The notes beneath the pieces were generated by a model, which saw only the letters and a program-made list of their open reading frames with translations, searched no databases and was not told where the DNA came from. 6,147 nucleotides of DNA from assembly GCA_018816925.1 (NCBI GenBank), contig JAHIUP010000045.1:1-6147 (forward strand). Direction: 5' to 3'. Position numbers and translations under genes: made by a program. Shown here one piece after another: positions 1-4,574 of this stretch. This stretch comes from Patescibacteria group bacterium (GTDB lineage: Bacteria > Patescibacteriota > Minisyncoccia > Minisyncoccales > UBA10102). Position 1 is the first letter of the stretch, and every line of letters starts with the position of its first letter.

Positions 1-11
1 GACAATCTCGA

Positions 12-362
12 TTGTCTCGAGCCTCTGAGATTCCGCTTGTCCATACGTTTTACGAAAGCTACAAGCTATGGCATCAACTGGTTCTAAAATTTCCAAAATC
101 AGAGCGCTACACGCTGGGGCAAACATGCGGGAACGGCCTTCTCCAACTTTTGGAGCTCGTGCTGGAAGCATCCAGCGTAAAAGATTTGAAAAGAAAGTAC
201 GTTCTTCTTGAGCATACGAGCGCGAAACTGGATGCCGCAAAACTGCTCGTACGTCTAGCGCATGACTGCGACTGCCTGCAAAATAACCGCTACATGGAGA
301 TGCAGTCCTTTCTTCAAGAAGCCGGGAAGATGCTTGGAGGTTGGAAGAAATCTATTGGGTAA
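12..362 (+). CDS. avd: Avd-like DGR accessory protein (four-helix bundle), possibly 5'-partial
   Basis: Avd proteins are small basic four-helix bundles that assemble into a barrel, bind the DGR reverse transcriptase and the template RNA, and are needed for mutagenic copying. The 116-residue product has the family pattern: helix 1 ending in a K-x-x-R-Y-T-L-G stretch (residues 28-36), a Leu-rich helix 2 (37-56), a basic helix 3 with Lys/Leu/Arg spacing (57-89), and a final helix closing with LGGWKKS (108-114). The start shown is TTG at base 12, but no ribosome binding site is visible and the frame is open to the left edge, so the true start may lie outside. The same fold occurs in 23S intervening-sequence proteins; the neighbouring TR/VR pair decides for Avd. 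The gene converges on the TR and is on the opposite strand to TR and variable protein, an uncommon layout. It ends in TAA inside the start of a terminator hairpin. Confidence 0.85.
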   Translation: MSRASEIPLVHTFYESYKLWHQLVLKFPKSERYTLGQTCGNGLLQLLELVLEASSVKDLKRKYVLLEHTSAKLDAAKLLVRLAHDCDCLQNNRYMEMQSFLQEAGKMLGGWKKSIG

Positions 363-393
363 GAAAAAGGGCGCAACGGCCCTCTTTCTTTTT
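361..393. terminator. Bidirectional rho-independent terminator between avd and the TR
   Basis: A 12-bp stem (361-372 with 379-390, one mismatch) encloses the 6-base loop 373-378. The stem has GC pairs near the loop and A/T pairs at the base, giving a T-rich tail on both strands. It sits between the end of avd (+) and the end of the TR transcript (-), so it can terminate both convergent transcripts. Confidence 0.75.
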
Positions 394-402
394 GGCGAGC
401 AT

Positions 403-530
403 TCCCGAAAGACCGGCACCGCCCAGCTCGGATTGTGATTGTCAGCGAAGTTCGCATTCAGCTTCACCTTGCGATTCACTCGAGACCAGTTCAGGTTCGG
501 CACATTCGTCCAGGACTCGTTGCCAGGAAC
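403..530 (-). repeat. DGR template repeat (TR), source of the template RNA
   Basis: This non-genic 128-base segment matches the 3' end of the variable-protein gene (891-1018) without gaps. All 17 differences lie at adenines of the TR - strand (T on the + strand); 17 of its 29 adenines are changed in the VR and none of the other 99 bases. By type: 8 A-to-T, 8 A-to-G, 1 A-to-C. That is the signature of DGR retro-mutagenesis and fixes TR as donor and the - strand as template RNA. Read in the variable-protein frame it would encode Asn at nine of the thirteen variable sites (AAY codons), Lys at two, Glu and Asp at one each. Bases 403-433, the 3' end of the RNA, have no substitution and are GC-rich, matching the expected initiation-of-mutagenic-homology part. 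The homology stops at 530/531 and 402/403. The TR is probably transcribed as its own RNA, ending at the 361-393 terminator. Confidence 0.95.
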
Positions 531-560
531 TCATTAATGCCCTCGTCCTTCCATGACACC

Positions 561-582
561 AGAGAAAGGCGCGCCTTTCTCT
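561..582. repeat. Perfect 22-bp palindrome upstream of the TR
   Basis: Bases 561-571 are the exact reverse complement of 572-582, with a GC centre. As RNA this gives a 9-bp stem with a 4-base loop. On the + strand it is followed by a T-rich run (583-592) and could act as a weak terminator. On the - strand it would lie at the 5' end of a TR transcript starting near 581. Its role is unknown. Confidence 0.5.
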
Positions 583-585
583 TGT

Positions 586-593
586 ATTTTATA
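586..593 (-). promoter_or_regulatory. Candidate -10 element for the TR transcript
   Basis: The - strand reads TATAAAAT here, about 56 bases upstream of the TR 5' boundary. No good -35 hexamer is found at 16-18 bases; the nearest (TTGAGA, 616-621) is 22 bases away. This is a weak call, made because a TR between its own terminator and the variable-protein terminator needs a promoter in this interval. Confidence 0.2.
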
Positions 594-795
594 CGAGACA
601 CAAGCTACTGCACTGTCTCAAGATGAGAACACGGAGTGCTCAACCGCCGCTCCTGCGCGCTTTGAGTCCTAGTTAGCAACTCAAACTCTGGCAGGGTTTG
701 TTGCGAGGCGAGAACGATTTGGGCGACATACAACCAGGACAAACGGTATCCTGGATGCATGTTCATGAACCTACTCTCGCATTTCCTAGTATACT
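594..795. other. Intergenic stretch with no convincing gene
   Basis: Nothing coding is supported here. Small inverted repeats are visible: a 7-bp stem at 661-667/679-685 (11-base loop) and a 6-bp stem at 734-739/749-754 (9-base loop). A 53-codon - strand frame (605-766) has no recognisable features. Together with 531-593 this separates the TR from the end of the variable-protein gene and may hold sequence needed for TR-RNA folding, which is inference. Confidence 0.4.
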
Positions 796-849
796 AAAAG
801 AAAAGGGCCCCGGAAACCCAAGGGATAAATCCCAAGGATCCCGAGGCCC
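796..849 (-). terminator. Rho-independent terminator of the variable-protein gene
   Basis: On the - strand a long interrupted stem forms between 841-849 and 805-813 (GGGCC with GGCCC, then a wobble and CGG with CCG), continuing inward to a GGGA/UCCC stem with a 4-base loop. It is followed by TTTTCTTTT (804-796). It begins about 35 bases after the variable-protein stop codon and directly after the 852-869 palindrome. Confidence 0.8.
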
Positions 850-851
850 AA

Positions 852-869
852 GTCCGCCAGCTGGCGGAC
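852..869. repeat. GC-rich palindrome just downstream of the VR (candidate DGR target hairpin)
   Basis: GTCCGCCAG followed directly by CTGGCGGAC is a perfect 18-bp palindrome. It can form a 7-bp hairpin with a 4-base AGCT loop on either strand, or a cruciform. It lies 21 bases beyond the VR end and 14 beyond the stop codon, before the terminator. In studied DGRs such as that of Bordetella phage BPP-1, a GC-rich hairpin just past the VR promotes target recognition. The same role here is inferred from position and shape. Confidence 0.6.
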
Positions 870-883
870 CAAGCTCCAAGCGC

Positions 884-1681
884 CTATGTCTCCCGAAAGA
901 CCGGCACCGCCCAGCTCGGATAGTGACTGCCAGCGAAGCGCGCATCCAGCCCCACCAAGCGACTCACTCGAGACCAGTACAGGTCCGGCACAAACGTCCA
1001 GGACACGTAGCCAGGAACAGTGAGCTGGTAGCCGGCGATGTTCACGAATGGAACATCTTCCCCATTCATTGCCTGCACCCAGTTGGGGTGCAGGGCCGCG
1101 GCCCACAGAACTGCCGAGTGGGACAAAAGCTCTGGCTTCACCTCTCCGTAGACATCCAGGGGACGTCTGTCCTGGTTTGCTCCCAGGTCAATAACTTTCC
1201 AGGAAAGGCCTCGCTGGTGCTGACAGCCAGAGTACAAACGAAGATGCTCCTCGTCTGCATGGATTTCATCCCAGCGCCAGGAGTCGGGCTGTCCTCCTTT
1301 GATACACTCCCAGGCCTCCTCAAAGGTCTGCTGGACCGTGTCCAGCTGGATGTCCAGAACTACGGCTACCAGTTTTCCTTCAAGCCAAGGCCAGTCAAGA
1401 GGGTCGCTTAAGTTGACCAAATCCTGTTCAGTGAATCCCCAGCCGCGCTCCTGATTCCACTGGCGCACCTGTTCCAATTGGAGCTTCGAAGGGGTAAACA
1501 AGCCAGAAAAATTCTTCTCTGGCGGTACGAGGCCCTGACGAAGCATCGTTGTGAGCGCTTCGCCATTCCTGGCCCAGTTCAGGGCCAAATCATCCTCTAT
1601 GTCCCGTGGCAGTGCTTTAAGCACCGCCGCTTGTAATTCCACATAGGCACCGCTTACCGAGGCTGTTCCACGCTCTGGCAT
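884..1681 (-). CDS. DGR variable (target) protein with diversified C-terminus
   Basis: The 265-residue protein is the DGR target. Its last 43 residues (222-264) are encoded by the VR, and 13 of them differ from the TR-encoded sequence: 225, 226, 230, 233, 235, 240, 242, 244, 246, 248, 251, 252 and 254. The conserved scaffold between them is rich in Trp, Pro and Arg and ends in WAVPVFRET, compatible with the C-type-lectin-like folds that usually display DGR diversity; the fold itself is not proven. Residues 1-221 match no domain I can name. They include a Trp-rich central part and the segment HSAVLWAAALHPNWVQAMNG (188-207) before the variable part. No signal peptide or membrane segment is visible, so the protein is probably intracellular. 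The ATG at 1681 is chosen because AAGGAGG lies 7 bases upstream; a TTG 18 bases further out would bury that site. It has its own consensus promoter and terminator. The natural ligand is unknown. Confidence 0.93.
   Translation of the reverse strand: MPERGTASVSGAYVELQAAVLKALPRDIEDDLALNWARNGEALTTMLRQGLVPPEKNFSGLFTPSKLQLEQVRQWNQERGWGFTEQDLVNLSDPLDWPWLEGKLVAVVLDIQLDTVQQTFEEAWECIKGGQPDSWRWDEIHADEEHLRLYSGCQHQRGLSWKVIDLGANQDRRPLDVYGEVKPELLSHSAVLWAAALHPNWVQAMNGEDVPFVNIAGYQLTVPGYVSWTFVPDLYWSRVSRLVGLDARFAGSHYPSWAVPVFRET
891..1018 (-). repeat. DGR variable repeat (VR)
   Basis: This is the recipient copy of the TR at 403-530, with an ungapped offset of 488 bases. It differs only where the TR - strand has A. 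The invariant 3' segment 891-921 is the likely initiation-of-mutagenic-homology region. The VR ends 5 bases inside the stop codon of the variable-protein gene. All 17 base changes fall in 13 codons and every one of those codons changes its amino acid, for example Asn to Tyr, Phe, Asp, Ser or Arg and Lys to Leu or Gly. No stop codon has been created. Confidence 0.95.
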
Positions 1682-1688
1682 GGCTGTT

Positions 1689-1695
1689 CCTCCTT
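1689..1695 (-). promoter_or_regulatory. Shine-Dalgarno site of the variable-protein gene
   Basis: The - strand reads AAGGAGG, a full match to the anti-SD sequence, 7 bases before ATG 1681. It decides the start codon. It is the strongest ribosome binding site in the window. Confidence 0.85.
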
Positions 1696-1708
1696 CCAAA
1701 AGGTACTG

Positions 1709-1732
1709 CCTGGCTGATTAAGATTTGCCAGG
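1709..1732. promoter_or_regulatory. Inverted repeat in the 5' leader of the variable-protein mRNA
   Basis: A 6-bp stem (CCTGGC 1709-1714 with GCCAGG 1727-1732) around a 12-base AT-rich loop lies between the transcription start expected near 1734 and the Shine-Dalgarno site. It could be an operator or a leader hairpin; no function is shown. Confidence 0.35.
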
Positions 1733-1740
1733 ATAAACCT

Positions 1741-1769
1741 ATTATATCGCAAGGTATCCAAATTGTCAA
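1741..1769 (-). promoter_or_regulatory. Consensus sigma70-type promoter of the variable-protein gene
   Basis: The - strand carries TTGACA (1769-1764) and TATAAT (1746-1741) separated by exactly 17 bases, a perfect match to the housekeeping consensus. It predicts a leader of about 50 bases before ATG 1681. The perfect hexamers suggest strong expression unless a repressor acts. Confidence 0.9.
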
Positions 1770-1783
1770 ACTTCCGCGTTGGG

Positions 1784-1810
1784 GATGTTAGAAGCCAAAC
1801 GTCTAACATC
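1784..1810. repeat. Perfect 9-bp inverted repeat between alaS and the variable-protein promoter
   Basis: GATGTTAGA (1784-1792) and TCTAACATC (1802-1810) are exact reverse complements around a 9-base loop. A second small inverted repeat, TAAC-GT-GTTA (1811-1820), abuts it and overlaps the alaS stop codon. No T-run follows on the - strand, so it is a poor intrinsic terminator. It could serve as mRNA 3' end protection or as an operator for the promoter 15 bases away. Confidence 0.4.
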
Positions 1811-1817
1811 TAACGTG

Positions 1818-3695
1818 TTATTGGAGAGACGCACGTATACGCCGGATACCAGAGCTCACGGCCTCCTCTTTAAGAATACGGAAACTCCCGAGTTCTCCGG
1901 TATTTTCAACATGAGGGCCTCCGCAAAACTCCTTGCTAAATACATTTCCCTCCTTGCTCCGAGCAAGGTATACGGAGACCGTATCCCCGTACTTCTTGCC
2001 GAACTCCATCTCGGCTCCCAATTGAGTTGCCTCTTCCCTAGACATCTCTTCTCGCGCCATCTCCAGGTCTTCTCGGATTTTCTCATTCACGAGGTTTTCC
2101 ACCTTCTTGAGCTCGTCTGCGGCAAGCTTCTTTGGGTGGGAAAAATCCATGCGCAGGCGCTCGGCCGTAATATTGCTCCCCTTTTGATGCACGTGCTCTC
2201 CCAGCACCTTTCGAAGAGCGCCCAACAAAAGATGGTGAGCCGTGTGGAGCTTCGTGGTTTCCAGGGAATGGTCAGCCAATCCTCCCTGAAATCTGCCTGC
2301 CACAGCGGTGCGAGAAAGCTCTTGATGTTTTTTAAACTCGCGGTCAAATCCGACTTCGTCAAAAACAAATCCTCGTTCTTCCGCCAAGTCCTTCATTACA
2401 TCTTTTGGAAATCCATGACTCTGATAAAGGTTAAATTCATTCTTACCCGTGAAGCTCGACTGCCCAAGCGAAATGAGCGCCCCAAACTCCTTGAGTCCGC
2501 GCTCCAAGGTCTCCCGAAACCTTGCCTCCTCTTTTGCAATCTCTTCTTGAATTTCTCCCCCGTGTTCCTTCAATTCCACATACAGCTCTCCATAATGCTC
2601 TTGCACGGGAAGCGCAAGAGAAGAAAGGGTTCCAGGTTTTAAGCCGAGCTTGTCCGCGAACCTCGTAGCTCTTCTGATGAGACGGCGCACCACATATCCT
2701 CGGTCCGCGTTGGATGGAATAACGCCGTCTGCCATAAGAAACACGGTAGCCCGCATGTGGTCTGCAATTATTCTCATAGCTCTTACAGATTCTTCCCGGG
2801 TTATATTGTTTCCAATTGGACCTAGCGGATAATTTGATTCTGGAATGGTCTCCGAGGAATCATGAATTACGCCCGCGGAAGACAGTACTCCTGATATTAC
2901 TTTTTGAAAAATATCTATATCGTAAATATTTGGAGCATTGTTCGCCGCCGCAACAATCCGTTCCAATCCCCCACCGAAGTCCACGTTGCGTTGTTTGAGT
3001 TTCGCAAAACTTCCATCATCTTGTTTCTGGTACTCCATAAACACGGAGTTGGTTATCTCCATAAATCTTCCGCAGTCGCAGTTGGGATGACATTCTTTGC
3101 CAAAGCGAGAGTCATGGGAAGTTCCAAAGTCATAAAACACCTCGGAGTCCGGTCCCCCTGGCTCGCCGGCGGGCATGTTATCTGGCGCGCCAGCCCTGCT
3201 CCACCAGTTCTTCTCCACTCCATATTCAAATACCTTGGCATCCTTTCCAAACAGTTTTTTCCAAATGACTGCGGATTCCTCGTCTTTAGGAATACCAGTG
3301 CTCTTGTCTCCCGCAAACACGGTCACAGAAAGCCGGGAATGGTCGAGCCCAATCTCTTTGGTAAGAAACTCAAAAAGCAGAGAAAGCTGTTCTTCCTTAA
3401 AATTAGAATCCGCGCCCAGGGACCAATTCCCGAGCATCTCAAAAAAGGTGGTATGTCTGTTATCCCCCACCTCTTCAATATCCCCTGCCCGAAAGCACTT
3501 TTGGGAGTTCGCAAGCTTATTTCCCAAAGGATGTTTCTCGCCCAACAGGTACGGGAGGAGGGGCTGCATGCCAGAACCCGTGAATAGGGTAGTAGGGTCG
3601 TTCTCGGGAACAAGGGAAGCCGAAGGGATAACAGCATGCCCCCGGTCTTTAAAAAACTCCAAGTATTTCTTTCGTATCTCCTTTGAGCTCACCAT
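1818..3695 (-). CDS. alaS: Alanyl-tRNA synthetase, compact form lacking the C-Ala domain
   Basis: AlaRS attaches alanine to tRNA-Ala in the cytoplasm and clears mischarged Ser/Gly. This 625-residue protein shows the catalytic core: EIRKKYLEFFKDRGH near the start, the motif-2 region with CFRAGD and FFEMLGNWSLG (67-94), the GGGLERI segment (241-247) and ADHMRA (311-316). The editing zinc site is complete: HTAHH (484-488, HxxxH) and CGGPH (591-595, CxxxH). Usual bacterial AlaRS is about 850-900 residues. Here the C-terminal DHHA1/C-Ala domain is missing, and the beta-barrel part of the editing region, normally between the catalytic domain and the first HxxxH, is cut to a short linker (about 463-483). 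ATG 3695 is chosen because AlaRS proteins begin only a few residues before the EIRKKYLEFF-type helix; a GTG at 3731 would add 12 unlikely residues. Its -10 box is 6 bases before the ATG, implying a leaderless mRNA. Compact forms like this occur in Patescibacteria. Confidence 0.97.
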   Translation of the reverse strand: MVSSKEIRKKYLEFFKDRGHAVIPSASLVPENDPTTLFTGSGMQPLLPYLLGEKHPLGNKLANSQKCFRAGDIEEVGDNRHTTFFEMLGNWSLGADSNFKEEQLSLLFEFLTKEIGLDHSRLSVTVFAGDKSTGIPKDEESAVIWKKLFGKDAKVFEYGVEKNWWSRAGAPDNMPAGEPGGPDSEVFYDFGTSHDSRFGKECHPNCDCGRFMEITNSVFMEYQKQDDGSFAKLKQRNVDFGGGLERIVAAANNAPNIYDIDIFQKVISGVLSSAGVIHDSSETIPESNYPLGPIGNNITREESVRAMRIIADHMRATVFLMADGVIPSNADRGYVVRRLIRRATRFADKLGLKPGTLSSLALPVQEHYGELYVELKEHGGEIQEEIAKEEARFRETLERGLKEFGALISLGQSSFTGKNEFNLYQSHGFPKDVMKDLAEERGFVFDEVGFDREFKKHQELSRTAVAGRFQGGLADHSLETTKLHTAHHLLLGALRKVLGEHVHQKGSNITAERLRMDFSHPKKLAADELKKVENLVNEKIREDLEMAREEMSREEATQLGAEMEFGKKYGDTVSVYLARSKEGNVFSKEFCGGPHVENTGELGSFRILKEEAVSSGIRRIRASLQ

Positions 3696-3701
3696 TCGCC
3701 T

Positions 3702-3730
3702 AGTATACAGAAAACTCCCAACTCTTTCCA
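3702..3730 (-). promoter_or_regulatory. Probable alaS promoter giving a leaderless mRNA
   Basis: The - strand has TATACT (3707-3702), 5 of 6 to consensus, ending 6 bases before ATG 3695, with a weak TGGAAA (3730-3725) 17 bases upstream. Transcription should start at or next to the start codon. No Shine-Dalgarno sequence is visible at a usable distance from ATG 3695, in agreement. Confidence 0.5.
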
Positions 3731-3765
3731 CCTCCCGCTATCTCCCAAGCTGTACCCAAGTACCA

Positions 3766-3796
3766 CCAAAAAATACCCGCTGGAGATGTTTTTTGG
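3766..3796. terminator. Weak hairpin after the HicA-like gene
   Basis: CCAAAAAA (3766-3773) pairs with TTTTTTGG (3789-3796) around a 15-base loop. It lies 16 bases after the HicA-like stop codon, and the - strand ends in T6. The stem is mostly A-T, so termination would be weak; it is also upstream of the alaS promoter. Confidence 0.3.
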
Positions 3797-3811
3797 TTTT
3801 TAATCGATTCT

Positions 3812-4120
3812 CTACCTCCTTAGCTGGACTAAGCAACACCTTCTCTTCTTTTGAGAATTTTTAGGAATACTACGCCATAAATCCCAATGGTCTTTAGGAT
3901 ACCCAGATGTACGCATGACAGAATCTCGCATTGTCCCATCTGCTAACTGCCTGCGTTCCAAAGGGTACCAAACCAGCACCATGCCCCCGTCGGGTCTCTT
4001 TCCCTTCCAAAAACAATCATCCCCTCTCATACGCTTCATTATAAACCCGTGATCCTGCAAAAATCTCCCTACCATTGAGGGAGACCATGTACCTATATGG
4101 AAATGTGGCTTTTTCGGCAT
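3812..4120 (-). CDS. HicA-like (YcfA fold) protein, catalytic histidine absent
   Basis: HicA toxins are small double-stranded-RNA-binding-fold mRNA interferases. This 102-residue product follows the family layout: a helix ending in GF (residues 17-26), K-R-x-R-G (29-33), a strand with DGGMVLVWYP (44-53), then L-A-D-G-T (59-63) and a second helix, where HicA usually has 'eLxxGTlxxIlrxaG'. At the place of the conserved G-S/T-H the sequence reads G-D-D (33-35), so the catalytic His is missing. The protein is also longer than usual, with a basic tail (KKRR, 92-95) and extra residues. It starts 12 bases after the stop of the HicB-like gene and is probably cotranscribed with it. It may be an inactive HicA, a non-toxic RNA binder, or an unrelated protein of similar fold. 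The family call is by pattern only. Confidence 0.55.
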   Translation of the reverse strand: MPKKPHFHIGTWSPSMVGRFLQDHGFIMKRMRGDDCFWKGKRPDGGMVLVWYPLERRQLADGTMRDSVMRTSGYPKDHWDLWRSIPKNSQKKRRCCLVQLRR

Positions 4121-4132
4121 ATGCCGATTTTG

Positions 4133-4474
4133 CTACGCTTCTTGAGACACCGTGCGTCGCCACATAAAAATCTTCTTCATCCTGTTCACCGTATCCTCCC
4201 ACTCTCTCCGCAGTTCTTCTGCTTTTATCTTCTCCAGTAGTAACTCATACTTCTTAGGCAAGGACTGATTCAATAAATCATCGCCCAGCTGATCATCTTC
4301 TACAACTGTGCGAAAATAATCCCATGCTGCTTTTTCAATCCGCGCCTTGAGCTTAAAAATATCGTCACCCTCCATTATCAGACCAAGTTCAAAACAAAGG
4401 GCGATACAAAATCCCTTCTTTTTGGCAGGAATGATTGCAAAACGGAGAATAGCCCTCTCCTTCGTGTTTCTCAT
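4133..4474 (-). CDS. HicB-like antitoxin-type protein
   Basis: This is a 113-residue protein. Residues 11-55 fit the partly degraded RNase-H-like fold of HicB antitoxins: a strand (RFAIIPAKKKGFCIALCFELGLIMEGDD) equivalent to 'g-y-v-A-x-c-x-e-l-g-l-x-x-x-G', then an Ala-rich amphipathic helix up to about 57. The rest is strongly charged and helical (68-113) and shows no recognisable DNA-binding domain. HicB binds and neutralises HicA and often represses its own operon. The gene is followed after 12 bases by the HicA-like gene, the expected pairing in antitoxin-first order. The -10 box lies 9 bases before the ATG, so the mRNA would be nearly leaderless. The match is weak, and a stand-alone helical protein remains possible. 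Confidence 0.5.
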   Translation of the reverse strand: MRNTKERAILRFAIIPAKKKGFCIALCFELGLIMEGDDIFKLKARIEKAAWDYFRTVVEDDQLGDDLLNQSLPKKYELLLEKIKAEELRREWEDTVNRMKKIFMWRRTVSQEA

Positions 4475-4483
4475 AGTTTATGT

Positions 4484-4510
4484 ATTATACCACAAGAGAA
4501 CTTCTGTCAA
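4484..4510 (-). promoter_or_regulatory. Promoter of the HicB-like/HicA-like pair (extended -10)
   Basis: The - strand has TATAAT (4489-4484) preceded by TGG, an extended -10, and TTGACA (4510-4505). Both hexamers are perfect, but the spacer is only 15 bases; the extended -10 could compensate. The -10 ends 9 bases before ATG 4474, so the 5' leader would be about 2-3 bases. Confidence 0.7.
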
Positions 4511-4533
4511 CAAAGGACTAAGCCCTTCTATGC

Positions 4534-4548
4534 CTTAGCTAAGCTAAG
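4534..4548. repeat. Small inverted repeat downstream of mnmA
   Basis: CTTAGC (4534-4539) and GCTAAG (4543-4548) flank a 3-base loop in the 64-base gap between the mnmA stop and the next promoter. No T-run follows on the - strand, so it is not a typical terminator; no other mnmA terminator was found. Confidence 0.3.
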
Positions 4549-4574
4549 TTGGACCCATGGACCCGGGAGGGTAC

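Noticed and set aside
1..16. 6-bp inverted repeat (GACAAT/ATTGTC) at the left edge
   Set aside because: Short and at the window end; it may lie inside the avd coding frame, so no function can be argued.
255..503. - strand open frame that reads the TR and continues antisense into avd
   Set aside because: Its TR part is open only because the TR keeps the target frame. It has no SD and crosses the terminator; the TR acts as RNA.
605..766. 53-codon - strand frame starting ATG-AAC-ATG between the target terminator and the TR
   Set aside because: No family resemblance, a weak ribosome binding site and no promoter. Probably chance.
403..1018. TR and VR as a plain gene duplication or pseudogene fragment
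   Set aside because: Random decay would affect all bases and synonymous sites; here only TR adenines differ.
698..1411. Long + strand open frame, 237 codons
   Set aside because: It is antisense to the variable-protein gene and runs through its terminator. The opposite strand has the promoter, SD, VR and terminator.
1779..2642. Long + strand open frame of 287 codons
   Set aside because: Antisense to alaS, whose motifs are unmistakable on the - strand.
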